Below, one piece after another: positions 8,264 to 15,270 of a stretch of DNA of 64,000 bases. The stretch is from Nakamurella alba (GTDB lineage: Bacteria > Actinomycetota > Actinomycetes > Mycobacteriales > Nakamurellaceae). Made by a program: the position numbers and the translations under genes. The notes below the pieces were generated by a model that saw nothing but the letters and a program-made list of their open reading frames with translations, ran no database searches and was not told where the DNA came from. The stretch is from assembly GCF_009707545.1 (NCBI RefSeq), contig NZ_WLYK01000018.1, positions 19,014 to 83,013 of the forward strand. The letters are read 5' to 3'. Every line of letters starts with the position of its first letter. The first letter of the stretch is position 1.

Positions 8264-8758
8264 TCACCCGGCGAGCGGCTCCGCGGGCCGGGTGCCGACG
8301 ACCATCCCGTCGGCGTCGACCACGGTCACCCGGCAGCGGGCGCGGCGCAGGCAGGTGCCGATCACCTGGCCGTACTCGAGGTCACCGGTCCGGATGCTGC
8401 CGGCCGCACCGAGCACGATCTCCCGTGCGGAGAAAGAACTCTCGAGCAGGATCCCGGTCGGGTGGCCGACGCTGCAGACCGCACGCACCTCCGGTGCGGA
8501 GCCCGGGGCGAGCCCGAGATCGGCACGTAGCCGGCGGATCTCGTCGTCGAGCCGGGCGGCGACGATCCGGTGCAGCTGCGTCGGGGTGCGACCGATGGCG
8601 TCGGCGTGCCGGGCGGGCGGGCGGCACAGCACCGCCACCACCGTCGTGCCGGTCGGGATCGCCCGGCGGACCGCGTGGCGCAGGGCCATCAGCGAGGAAC
8701 CGGCAGCGGCGCCCTGCAGCCGCACCCCGACCACGATCGACTTCTCCGTCTCGATCAT
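8264..8758 (-). CDS. Universal stress protein (UspA-like)
   Basis: A 164-residue single-domain Usp fold: an N-terminal strand KSIVVGVRLQGAAAGSSLMALRHAV, a VVAVLC strand, a VRAVCSVGHPTGILLE segment, and a C-terminal EIVLGAAGS strand followed by CRVTVVD. The last part departs from the classical G-x2-G-x9-G(S/T) ATP loop, so nucleotide binding is uncertain. The ATG at 8758 was chosen over upstream in-frame starts because family similarity begins there. It lies 37 bases before the transporter gene on the same strand. Confidence 0.72.
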   Translation of the reverse strand: MIETEKSIVVGVRLQGAAAGSSLMALRHAVRRAIPTGTTVVAVLCRPPARHADAIGRTPTQLHRIVAARLDDEIRRLRADLGLAPGSAPEVRAVCSVGHPTGILLESSFSAREIVLGAAGSIRTGDLEYGQVIGTCLRRARCRVTVVDADGMVVGTRPAEPLAG

Positions 8759-9093
8759 CGGCGTGTTCCTCGTCCGTCGGGGCGGCCGCTGCGGTGCGGC
8801 CTGGTTCCGACGGTAGTCGCGCAGCGTCCGGTCGCCCAGGGACGAAGGTCCCGGCACGACCCGCCGACGACACCGGCTCGGCATACTTTCGGAGCGTGGC
8901 CTTGGCCACATTGCGAAGGCTTCCGCAGCACTGTTGTGATTCCGCGACCCGCCGTCTGTGCTGGTCGTCCCCCGTTGCCGGGTGCGGGGTCGTCGCCCTC
9001 CGGCCCCGGCCGTGGGTGCCGCTCCGCCGGGGGCGTTACCTGCTGTCGGATGTCGGTGACGCTGAGTTGCAGAGGTTCTGCGAGAATCATCAG
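8759..9093. other. Divergent intergenic region with a short palindrome
   Basis: About 335 bases between the divergently transcribed usp and small HA-domain genes. Open frames cross it, but none resembles a protein. It holds the palindrome GTGGCCTTGGCCAC at 8896-8909 (6-bp arms, TT centre). I see no tRNA or other RNA gene. It most likely contains the two promoters. Confidence 0.45.
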
Positions 9094-9369
9094 GTGTCCG
9101 AGGAACAGCGCCGCCCCGCAGGTTTTCAACTGGACGACGACCGTTGGCTGGTCCGGCTCGCCGAGCTGCTCGAGTTCGTCGACCAGGAGGGGCGGCTGCC
9201 CGTGCAGAGCCTCTCGGCGCCGGCCGAGGAGCGCCGACTGTCCTACTGGCTCAGCAACCAGCGGGCCGAGCACAAGTGCCGGCTGCTGGCCGGGCACCGG
9301 ATCGACGAGCTGAACCAGAAGCTGCCCGGCTGGGGATCGACCGCGCAGTGGCGGGCCATCCACAGCTGA
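9094..9369 (+). CDS. Stand-alone helicase-associated (HA)-like domain protein
   Basis: A 91-residue protein with the pattern W-x2-L-x2-L-x2-F-x5-GRLP, then E-x4-YWLSNQR and a LPGW end. This resembles the helicase-associated (HA) domain, usually found in multiple copies at the C-terminus of actinobacterial helicases and probably nucleic-acid binding. Here it occurs alone. The GTG at 9094 is the most likely start, but the frame is open far upstream, so the N-terminus is uncertain. No helicase gene is nearby. Confidence 0.6.
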   Translation: MSEEQRRPAGFQLDDDRWLVRLAELLEFVDQEGRLPVQSLSAPAEERRLSYWLSNQRAEHKCRLLAGHRIDELNQKLPGWGSTAQWRAIHS

Positions 9370-9405
9370 CGCTGTTGTTCCAGGCCGTGTCTGTCAGGAG
9401 GGCCG

Positions 9406-10038
9406 TCAGGAGATGGCCCAGGTGACCGGCGTTTCGCCGGAGCCGTACGTGAGGTCGACGTCGCCGCGGGTGATGTCGAAGACCAGCAGGCCCTCCAGTG
9501 AGCTGCCCTCCGGGATCGTCACGAACCCGGACAGGTACGTGCGGCCGAGCGCCGAGGTGGCCGGCAGTCCGGTGAGCGGCGAGATCACCCCGACCGACGT
9601 GGTGAGGAACCAGTCGTCGGCGCCGAGTGCGGTGAGATCACCGGTCTCGGCGGTGTAGGTCACCGAGACCACCAGGAAGCCACCGGTCGTCGGGTCCGGC
9701 AGGCCCCGCGGGGTGTTCGTCGTCCAGTCCGCGCCGGTGACGGTGATCGAGTACCGCTGCTCCGTGCCGTCATCGGCGGTCGCCGTCAGCTGCTGCGGGG
9801 TGCCGAACAGCGGGGCCGGGGCGGAGCTGGTGCTCGGCGGGACGGATGCCGGGGTGCCGGTGGGCTCGGTGTTGATGGGCTCGGTGCCTGCGCCACTCGC
9901 GGATGACTGCGGCAGGTCGACGGTGGTGGTCACGTCGGGGAGGGAGTCATCCGACGAACACGCCGCCAGCGGTGTCACCGCCAGGATTCCGGCCACCAGG
10001 GCGCTCGCGGTACGGGTGGTGCGGTTCCTCGGTCTCAC
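9406..10038 (-). CDS. Putative lipoprotein, DUF4352-like
   Basis: A 210-residue exported lipoprotein. A basic N-terminus is followed by a hydrophobic stretch and a lipobox ending LAAC at about residue 26, then a Thr/Pro/Ser-rich linker to about residue 75 and a beta-rich domain (YSITVTGADW, FLVVSVTYTAETG, GRTYLSGFVTIPEGS). The domain resembles immunoglobulin-like DUF4352 folds found on many actinobacterial lipoproteins. Ligand and role are unknown. It starts about 34 bases outside the rnpB-derived repeat. Confidence 0.75.
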   Translation of the reverse strand: MRPRNRTTRTASALVAGILAVTPLAACSSDDSLPDVTTTVDLPQSSASGAGTEPINTEPTGTPASVPPSTSSAPAPLFGTPQQLTATADDGTEQRYSITVTGADWTTNTPRGLPDPTTGGFLVVSVTYTAETGDLTALGADDWFLTTSVGVISPLTGLPATSALGRTYLSGFVTIPEGSSLEGLLVFDITRGDVDLTYGSGETPVTWAIS

Positions 10039-10071
10039 CGCCCCATCTTGCGGGCCCCCGGGTGAGACCCC

Positions 10072-10131
10072 GGTGCGGCGCGCCCGGGTGGGTGGGACGA
10101 GTCGGCCTGTCAGCCGGGTTCTGTTCCCGGG
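10072..10131. repeat. Distal copy of the rnpB 3'-end direct repeat (candidate att site)
   Basis: A 60-base segment nearly identical to 10796-10856, which is the 3' end of rnpB plus flanking bases. The two differ by one inserted T and one substitution (CTGTC versus CTGTA). The repeat lies directly behind the hicB stop codon at 10138. A displaced duplicate of a structural RNA 3' end is what site-specific integration leaves behind. Confidence 0.85.
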
Positions 10132-10137
10132 GGGCCC

Positions 10138-10515
10138 TCAGGCGGCTGTGACCAACTGGTGCGCGCGCTGGTGGGAGATTCCGAGGGCAGCTCCGATCTC
10201 CCGGAGGCCGAGGCCGGCCGCCCGGAGTGCGAGGGCTGCGGTGCGGTATTCCTCCGCCGCGCGGCTCTGCGCATCGAGGGCGATGCCGCGGAGCCGGTCG
10301 GCCTCGGCAAGATGCTGACGGGCTTCATCCGGTAGTTCGATCCGGACGCGAAGCTCGATCGACGAAGGTTCGACCTGCTCCATGACGACGATCAGATCCC
10401 TGACCATGGCTTCGACCTCCAACAGCGTTCGGGCCTGCGTGGTCCGGTCGATCTCCGGGACGTGGACGAGCCAGTACTTCTCGCCGCGGCTGACCTGTGC
10501 CGTGTAGACGGTCAT
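10138..10515 (-). CDS. hicB: HicB-family antitoxin with C-terminal helix-turn-helix
   Basis: 125 residues. The N-terminal part (MTVYTAQVSRGEKYWLVHVPE, then TTQARTLLEVEAMVRDLI) has the partial RNase H-like strand pattern of HicB antitoxins. The C-terminal part (about 100-122, LGLREIGAALGISHQRAHQLV) is a sigma-4-like helix-turn-helix suited to autoregulation. The ATG overlaps the hicA stop codon by 4 bases, giving toxin-first order. The pair is flanked by two copies of an rnpB 3'-end repeat. HicB should neutralise HicA and repress the promoter at 10734-10774. Confidence 0.85.
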   Translation of the reverse strand: MTVYTAQVSRGEKYWLVHVPEIDRTTQARTLLEVEAMVRDLIVVMEQVEPSSIELRVRIELPDEARQHLAEADRLRGIALDAQSRAAEEYRTAALALRAAGLGLREIGAALGISHQRAHQLVTAA

Positions 10516-10727
10516 CTCCACCACCCTTTTCCGAGTTTCTCGGCGGCTTCCTTGTAGATGACCTGGGCCATCCGGTTGTCGATCTCGTTGTGGCGTGGGA
10601 TCGGGATCATGATCCCGCCCAGGTTGTAGACGGTGTGGTTGGCGCCCTCGCGCGCGACGACCCACTCGACACCGGCCTCTGCGGCAGCTCTGGCGATGGC
10701 GGCGATGATGTCCCGCCGCTTCGTCAC
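10512..10727 (-). CDS. hicA: HicA-family mRNA interferase toxin
   Basis: A 71-residue double-stranded RNA-binding-like toxin expected to cleave mRNAs in the absence of HicB. The family core is visible: an N-terminal helix (RDIIAAIARAAAEAGVEW), then GANHTVYNLGGIMIPIPRHNEI, in which His30 occupies the catalytic His position, and a C-terminal helix. The usual G-S/T-H is replaced by GANH. The length is normal for the family. It is translationally coupled to hicB. Confidence 0.83.
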   Translation of the reverse strand: MTKRRDIIAAIARAAAEAGVEWVVAREGANHTVYNLGGIMIPIPRHNEIDNRMAQVIYKEAAEKLGKGWWR

Positions 10728-10733
10728 AAGACG

Positions 10734-10774
10734 TTTCTAGTCCGCACTGGACGTTGTCGTCAAGAGCGAACTAG
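10734..10774 (-). promoter_or_regulatory. Candidate hicAB promoter with overlapping inverted repeat
   Basis: Read on the minus strand, TTGACG (10758-10763) and TAGAAA (10734-10739) are spaced by 18 bases, a good housekeeping promoter 7 bases before the hicA start codon, so the leader is short or absent. The inverted repeat CTAGTCCGC (10737-10745) and GCGAACTAG (10766-10774), matching at 8 of 9 positions, brackets the promoter elements and is a plausible HicB operator. Confidence 0.55.
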
Positions 10775-10795
10775 ACACCTGGTCCCGGGTCACCT

Positions 10796-10856
10796 GGTGC
10801 GGCGCGCCCGGGTGGGTTGGGACGAGTCGGCCTGTAAGCCGGGTTCTGTTCCCGGG
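10796..10856. repeat. Proximal copy of the rnpB 3'-end direct repeat (candidate att site)
   Basis: A 61-base copy that forms the real 3' end of rnpB and a few bases beyond it. It pairs with the copy at 10072-10131. The 664 bases between the repeats hold only hicA, hicB and their control region. Confidence 0.85.
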
Positions 10857-11218
10857 TGCCTTGCGGCCTCCCGTTCGGCGACCATCCATCTCGACGTGCC
10901 GTTGCCGACACGTTCCAGCGGTCCACCCGCAGGCTCGGGCGGGCAGCCCTCGAACGCCTGCGCACGGGATCTCTCCCGCTCTCGACCTTGCTCCGGGTGG
11001 GGTTTACCGAGCCATCCCGGTCACCCGGGATGCTGGTGGTCTCTTACACCACCGTTTCACCCTGACCCGGTTCCGAGGAACCGGGCGGTCTGTTCTCTGT
11101 GGCACTGTCCCGCGGCTCACGCCGGGTTGCCGTTGACAACCACCCTGCCCTGAGGAGCCCGGACTTTCCTCGGCAGCCCTTGCGGGCTGACGCGGTCGCC
11201 CGGCCGACTCGTCCCGCT
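10819..11218 (-). ncRNA. rnpB: RNase P RNA (class A)
   Basis: The catalytic RNA that matures tRNA 5' ends. On the minus strand the 5' P1 strand GGGACGAGTCGGCC pairs with the 3' strand GGCCGACTCGTCCC. The conserved GAGGAAAGTCCGGGCT core (complement of about 11156-11171), the GGGTGAAACGGTGG-type segment, and the terminal ACAGAACCCGGCTTACAGGCC are all present. The length of about 400 nt is normal. The ends are estimated from the P1 helix and may be off by several bases. The 3' end is duplicated at 10072-10131. Confidence 0.95.
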
Positions 11219-11222
11219 GCAG

Positions 11223-11246
11223 ATCCTACGGCCGCGAGGACAGCAC
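11223..11246 (-). promoter_or_regulatory. Candidate rnpB promoter
   Basis: Minus-strand TAGGAT (11223-11228) lies 4-5 bases before the inferred RNA 5' end and acts as a likely -10. A weak TTCTGC lies 18 bases upstream. The -10 includes the TAG stop codon of the upstream VOC gene, so the promoter is embedded in that gene's end. Confidence 0.45.
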
Positions 11247-11585
11247 GCAGAACTCGTTGCCCTCGATGTCGGCCAGTACCACCCACGGCTGCTCGCCCTG
11301 GCCGATGTCCACCCGGGTGGCGCCGAGCGCGAGCAGCCGCTCCACCTCCGCCGCCTGGTCCGCCGGCCGGAAATCCGGGTGCCAGCGGTTCTTGCCCGAC
11401 TTCGGGGATGCCGACGGCACGAACAGCAGTCCGGGTGTGACGTCCGGCGCGGGCAGGATCTCGAACGCGCCGCTCTCGCTCGCGTCGTCGACGACCACCC
11501 AGCCCAGCGCCTGCGCCCACCATCCGCCCAGTGCCACCGGGTCCGCCGCCTCGACGATCATCTGATCCCAGGTCAGGGGCATCAT
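11226..11585 (-). CDS. VOC family (glyoxalase/bleomycin resistance-like) protein
   Basis: A 119-residue vicinal-oxygen-chelate fold protein of the Glyoxalase_6 type. WDQMIVEAADPVALGGWWAQALGW begins the first beta-alpha-beta-beta-beta module, and WVVLADIEGNEFCVLSSRP ends the second. The ATG at 11585 is preferred because GAAGGAGA precedes it; a longer frame from 11627 has no ribosome site. The metal ligands are not all evident, so enzymatic function is open. It diverges from the Kv-like channel gene across a perfect 12-bp inverted repeat. Confidence 0.78.
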   Translation of the reverse strand: MMPLTWDQMIVEAADPVALGGWWAQALGWVVVDDASESGAFEILPAPDVTPGLLFVPSASPKSGKNRWHPDFRPADQAAEVERLLALGATRVDIGQGEQPWVVLADIEGNEFCVLSSRP

Positions 11586-11615
11586 GGTCTCCTTCTCCGT
11601 CGGGTGGCCGCTGCG

Positions 11616-11662
11616 GATTCTGAACATCCGTTGGCTCTCAGCGGCACTGCATGTTCAGAATC
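11616..11662. promoter_or_regulatory. Perfect 12-bp inverted repeat between divergent VOC and channel genes
   Basis: GATTCTGAACAT (11616-11627) and ATGTTCAGAATC (11651-11662) are exact inverse complements separated by 23 bases. The arms lie 30 and 25 bases before the two start codons. They may be an operator, or mirrored -10 elements (CAGAAT in each direction). On the plus strand TTGGCT at 11631-11636 could be a weak -35. Confidence 0.6.
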
Positions 11663-11687
11663 GCAGGACATCTCGAAACGGGGGAGC

Positions 11688-12401
11688 ATGACCGACCGCA
11701 CGGACACCGACGTCACGACACGAGTGGGACGCTGGGAGGCCCGGACCGAGATCCCGCTGCTGCTGCTCGCGCTGGGCTTCCTGGTCGCCTACGCCTGGCA
11801 GGTGCTGGACCCACGGATCGATCCGGGGCTGCAGTCGTTCCTGGAGATCGCCTCCTGGGCGGTCTGGGCGGCGTTCCTCGTCGACTTCGTGGTGCGGCTG
11901 GCGCTCGCGGAGCGTCGCGGCCGGTACGCGCTGCACCACTGGTACGACGTGGCGCTGATCGTGCTGCCGATGCTGCGCCCGCTCCGGCTGCTGCGGGTGC
12001 TGGCCTTCGCCCGGATCCTCAACCGGTCGGCCACCCGCAACCTCATCGGCCGGGTCACCACCTATGTCGCCGGGACCGCCGTCGCTGCTGTGTTCCTCGG
12101 TGCGCTGGCCGTGCTGGACGCCGAGCAGAACGACCCGGCGGCGAACATCCACACCTTCGGCGACGCGCTCTGGTGGGCCTGCGCGACCGTGACCACCGTC
12201 GGCTACGGCGACCGGTACCCGGTGACGACGCCGGGCCGGTTCGTCGCGGTCGGCCTGATGCTGGTCGGGCTCGCCGTGGTGGGCGTGATCACCGCATCCG
12301 TGGCGGCATGGCTGATCTCGCACGTCGACGCGGAGAAGCGACAGGTTGCGGCGGGGGAGCGGTCCGGGTCAGCAACGGGCCCGGGCGACCGGCTCGGCTA
12401 G
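11688..12401 (+). CDS. Voltage-gated potassium channel-like protein
   Basis: A 237-residue six-helix channel. Helices S1-S3 lie at about residues 20-100. An S4-like stretch, RPLRLLRVLAFARILNR, carries regularly spaced Arg. The pore loop holds the K+ selectivity filter TVGYGD. S6 follows (VGLMLVGLAVVGVITASVAAW), and no large cytoplasmic domain is present. The length fits KvAP-type prokaryotic channels. The ATG at 11688 follows GGGGGAG. It should conduct K+ across the cytoplasmic membrane, with gating inferred from S4. Confidence 0.9.
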   Translation: MTDRTDTDVTTRVGRWEARTEIPLLLLALGFLVAYAWQVLDPRIDPGLQSFLEIASWAVWAAFLVDFVVRLALAERRGRYALHHWYDVALIVLPMLRPLRLLRVLAFARILNRSATRNLIGRVTTYVAGTAVAAVFLGALAVLDAEQNDPAANIHTFGDALWWACATVTTVGYGDRYPVTTPGRFVAVGLMLVGLAVVGVITASVAAWLISHVDAEKRQVAAGERSGSATGPGDRLG

Positions 12402-12447
12402 TCTCACGCCCACGGGTCAGGGTGTCGGGAGAGGTGCTGGAGGCGCG

Positions 12448-13251
12448 GTGAACGGTCGGCGGGGTGTGCGGGTGGCGGCGGCGCTGGCGGCCGCCGTGAC
12501 GCTGGCGGCCTGCGCGACCTCCGTCCAGGGCACCGCGGTGCCGCGGGCCGGGGTGGCCCTGCCGACCGATGCGACGCTGCCCACCAGCGCCACCGTGCCG
12601 ACCGGTGCGACCCTGCCGACGATCGATCCGACGATCACGGCACCGGCACCGACGGAGACGACCGAGAGCACCGAGACGACCGAAACCACTGAAACCACCG
12701 AAACCACCACCGAGAGCACCGACACCAGCGAGAGCACAACTACCACCGAGCGGTCGTACGAGCTGCCGGCGGCGGAGACGTCGGCGCCGTTCAACGACTA
12801 CGGCGACGCGATCGTCGACGTCGGCAAGGTGTACGCGATCGAGGGTGCTGACTCGAAGGTCGAGCTGGTCGCGTTCCGGGTGGACAAGATCCAGGTCGAC
12901 AAGGGCTGCGACGATGCGAAGGCCAAGCCGGAGAACGGCCACTTCGTGGTCATCGACCTGAGTGTCGAGGTCCGCAACTCGACCCCGGAGGACCTGGAGG
13001 CGTCGTCGATCGACTTCGACTACAGCCGGTGGACCGCCTACGACAGCAAGGGCACGGTGCAGGTCGATGCCGACACCGACGCCACCGCGACCTGCATCTC
13101 CATCGACGACGAGTTCCCGTACACCGACGAGCTGTCCCCGGACTCGGTGACGAAGGGCCGTATCGCCCTTGACGTCTCGGCCGCCAAAGGCACCGTCGTG
13201 CTCACCATGCCCGGCATCAGCGGCGGCGGCTGGGAGTACAGCTTCGGCTGA
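12448..13251 (+). CDS. Lipoprotein with Thr/Glu-rich linker and DUF4352-like domain
   Basis: 267 residues. The signal peptide ends in lipobox LAAC at about residue 24. A linker built of PT and TET/TES repeats follows (about 40-105), then a soluble domain with VELVAFRVDKIQVDKGC, FVVIDLSVEVRNSTPEDLEA and a C-terminal GGGWEY. It resembles DUF4352-type extracellular beta-sandwich domains. The GTG at 12448 follows GGAGG at 12439-12443. The repeated linker is low-complexity DNA and not a mobile repeat. Function is unknown. Confidence 0.75.
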   Translation: MNGRRGVRVAAALAAAVTLAACATSVQGTAVPRAGVALPTDATLPTSATVPTGATLPTIDPTITAPAPTETTESTETTETTETTETTTESTDTSESTTTTERSYELPAAETSAPFNDYGDAIVDVGKVYAIEGADSKVELVAFRVDKIQVDKGCDDAKAKPENGHFVVIDLSVEVRNSTPEDLEASSIDFDYSRWTAYDSKGTVQVDADTDATATCISIDDEFPYTDELSPDSVTKGRIALDVSAAKGTVVLTMPGISGGGWEYSFG

Positions 13252-13260
13252 CCTGCCCGG

Positions 13261-13500
13261 TCAGGCCCGCCCGGACCAGACCTGCCATTCCGGCTTGTTC
13301 ACGCACCCCGGCCACACCCACACCGCGTCGCACTCCCAGCACCGCCAGAGCCGGTGCGGCCGCCCCGCGCACCAGCACGGCGACGAGGCGACCAGCATCG
13401 TCCGCGGACCCAGCGGGTGACCGGCCGGGCACTGCACCGGCTGCAGCTCCGCCATGCCCTGCGTCCCCCAGGGTCGGTGGTACCGCGGATCGTCGATCAT
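13261..13500 (-). CDS. Small cysteine-rich hypothetical protein
   Basis: About 79 residues with several Cys/His groups (CPAGHPLG, CWCAGRPHRLWRCWEC, WPGC) that could form a zinc ribbon. In-frame starts also exist at 13548 and at the internal MAELQP, so the N-terminus is uncertain. It diverges from the RNB ribonuclease and ends 9 bases from the convergent lipoprotein gene. No family is recognised with confidence. Confidence 0.6.
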   Translation of the reverse strand: MIDDPRYHRPWGTQGMAELQPVQCPAGHPLGPRTMLVASSPCWCAGRPHRLWRCWECDAVWVWPGCVNKPEWQVWSGRA

Positions 13501-13523
13501 GTGTTCGAAGATAGCCTGGGCGC

Positions 13524-14975
13524 GTGCCGACCCGACGACTGCGTCCACCGCCCGCCACCCCCTCGGCGGCGGGCGCGCCGATCGATTTCGACCGCATCCG
13601 GCGTGATCTCGGCATCCCGGAGGACTTCCCGGCCGAGGTCACCGCGGAGGCGGAGGCGATCGCCGCGCAGCCGGTCACCGCAGGCGCCGACCGCACCGAC
13701 CGCACCGGCCGGACCGACCTGCCGCTGGTCACCATCGACCCGCCGGGCAGCCGCGATCTGGACCAGGCGGTGCACCTGGAACGCCGGGGCGACGGGTACC
13801 GGGTGCACTACGCGATCGCCGACGTCGGCGCGGTCGTGCCACCGGGCGGTGCGATCGACGCGGAGTCGCAGCGCCGCGGCCAGACCCTCTACAGCCCCGA
13901 CCGGTCGACGCCGCTGCACCCGCCGGCGCTGAGCGAGGGCGCCGCGAGCCTGCTGCCGGACGGCGACCGGCCCGCGGTGCTGTGGACGATCGACCTGGAC
14001 GCCGAGGGCCTCCCGGTCGCCGCCGACGTGCGCCGCGTCCTGGTGAGCTCGGTGGCCCGGCTCGACTACGCCGGTGTGCAGGCCGATCTCGACGCCGGCC
14101 GGCCGCACCCGTCGATCGCGCTGCTGCCGGAGATCGGCGCGCTCCGGCTGGCGCAGGCCCGGGCCCGGCACGCGATCACCCTGGACATCCCCGAGGTGGA
14201 GGTGGTGCCGGCGGGGGAGCACTGGACCCTCGAGCTGCGCGCCCCGCTGCCGGTGGAGAAGTTCAACGCCGAGATCAGCCTGCTCACCGGCATCGTCGCC
14301 GCGGGGATCATGCTGGAGGGCGGGATCGGACTGCTGCGGACGTTGCCGCCGGCCGAGCCGGACGCGGTGGCCGCGCTGCGCCGGTCGGCCCTCGCTCTGG
14401 GCATCGACTGGCCCGCCGACATCGAGCCAGGCGACCTGATCGCCCGGCTCGACCCGGCCCGCCCACAGGTCGCCGCCTTCCTCGAGGACGCGGTCCGGCT
14501 GCTGCGCGGCGCCGGCTACACCCCCTTCCGCGGGGCGTCGCCGGAGCAGCCGCTGCACGCCGGGGTCGGCGCCTCCTACGCCCACGTCACCGCCCCGCTG
14601 CGACGCCTGGTGGACCGGTACGCGACGGAGATCTGTCTCGCCCTGCACTCCGGCACGCCGGTGCCGGAGTGGGTCACCGCCGCGCTGGACGAGCTGCCCA
14701 CGATCATGCGGTCCTCCGACCGGCTCGCCGGCGATCTCGAGAGGGCCTGCACCGCAGCGGTCTTCGTGTTCCTGCTGGGCGGCCGGATCGGCGAGGAGTT
14801 CACCGCGACGGTGGTGCAGGCCGAGGCCGGGTCGGCCCGGGCCACCGTGATGCTGCACGACCCGCCGGTCCGGGCACAGGCGCCGGCCGACGGACTGGTC
14901 GAGGGTTCGGTGATCCGGGTCCGGCTGGATTCGGTCGACGGCGAGCAACGGCGGATCCAGGTCACGCCGGTATGA
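13524..14975 (+). CDS. RNB-domain 3'-5' exoribonuclease (RNase II/R-like)
   Basis: A 483-residue protein with a full RNB catalytic domain. TIDPPGSRDLDQAVHLER carries the acidic metal-binding cluster, and HYAIADVGAVVPPGGAIDAESQRRGQTLY continues the RNB core. APLRRLVDRYATE near residue 365 is the conserved C-terminal RNB motif. It lacks the N-terminal cold-shock and typical S1 domains of RNase R, keeping only a short C-terminal OB-like tail, as in the actinobacterial minimal RNB proteins. It should degrade RNA processively with divalent metal. Confidence 0.9.
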   Translation: MPTRRLRPPPATPSAAGAPIDFDRIRRDLGIPEDFPAEVTAEAEAIAAQPVTAGADRTDRTGRTDLPLVTIDPPGSRDLDQAVHLERRGDGYRVHYAIADVGAVVPPGGAIDAESQRRGQTLYSPDRSTPLHPPALSEGAASLLPDGDRPAVLWTIDLDAEGLPVAADVRRVLVSSVARLDYAGVQADLDAGRPHPSIALLPEIGALRLAQARARHAITLDIPEVEVVPAGEHWTLELRAPLPVEKFNAEISLLTGIVAAGIMLEGGIGLLRTLPPAEPDAVAALRRSALALGIDWPADIEPGDLIARLDPARPQVAAFLEDAVRLLRGAGYTPFRGASPEQPLHAGVGASYAHVTAPLRRLVDRYATEICLALHSGTPVPEWVTAALDELPTIMRSSDRLAGDLERACTAAVFVFLLGGRIGEEFTATVVQAEAGSARATVMLHDPPVRAQAPADGLVEGSVIRVRLDSVDGEQRRIQVTPV

Positions 14976-15019
14976 CCCCCTGCTGAGCACGGCCGGAGGG
15001 TCCGTGCCAGGCTGGACCC

Positions 15020-15223
15020 ATGGGCGACGAGATCGGGCGGAACACCAAGTACTACTTCAACATCAGCACCGGCCAGGTCGAGGAGGAGGGTCAGAGCAAG
15101 GCGAAGGACCTGCTCGGCCCCTTCCCGGACCGGGAGTCGGCGGCGAACGCGCTGCAGACCATCCACGACCGCGAGGACCGGAAGAACGCCGAGGACCGCG
15201 CCTGGGCCGACGGCGACGACTGA
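15020..15223 (+). CDS. Small SPOR-like conserved protein
   Basis: 67 residues starting MGDEIGRNTKYYFNISTGQVEEEG, then GPFPDRESAANAL and a charged C-terminal helix. The YYFNISTGQVE and LGPFPDRESA pattern resembles the short actinobacterial proteins annotated as SPOR domain-containing, of unknown function. The tail is rich in Asp/Glu/Arg and has no membrane segment. The gene sits between the RNB nuclease and the secreted hydrolase. Confidence 0.8.
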   Translation: MGDEIGRNTKYYFNISTGQVEEEGQSKAKDLLGPFPDRESAANALQTIHDREDRKNAEDRAWADGDD

Positions 15224-15270
15224 CCGGGAACTCACCCGGCGGTGACCGGTGCGGTGACATGATCACGGGC

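Noticed and set aside
10072..10856. The hicAB segment as a transposon or IS element
   Set aside because: There is no transposase, no terminal inverted repeat and no short target duplication. The flanking repeats match an rnpB end, which fits site-specific integration better.
12640..12760. A short tandem repeat array (ACC GAG ACG pattern) as a possible regulatory repeat
   Set aside because: It is the codon-level trace of a Thr/Glu-rich linker in a lipoprotein.
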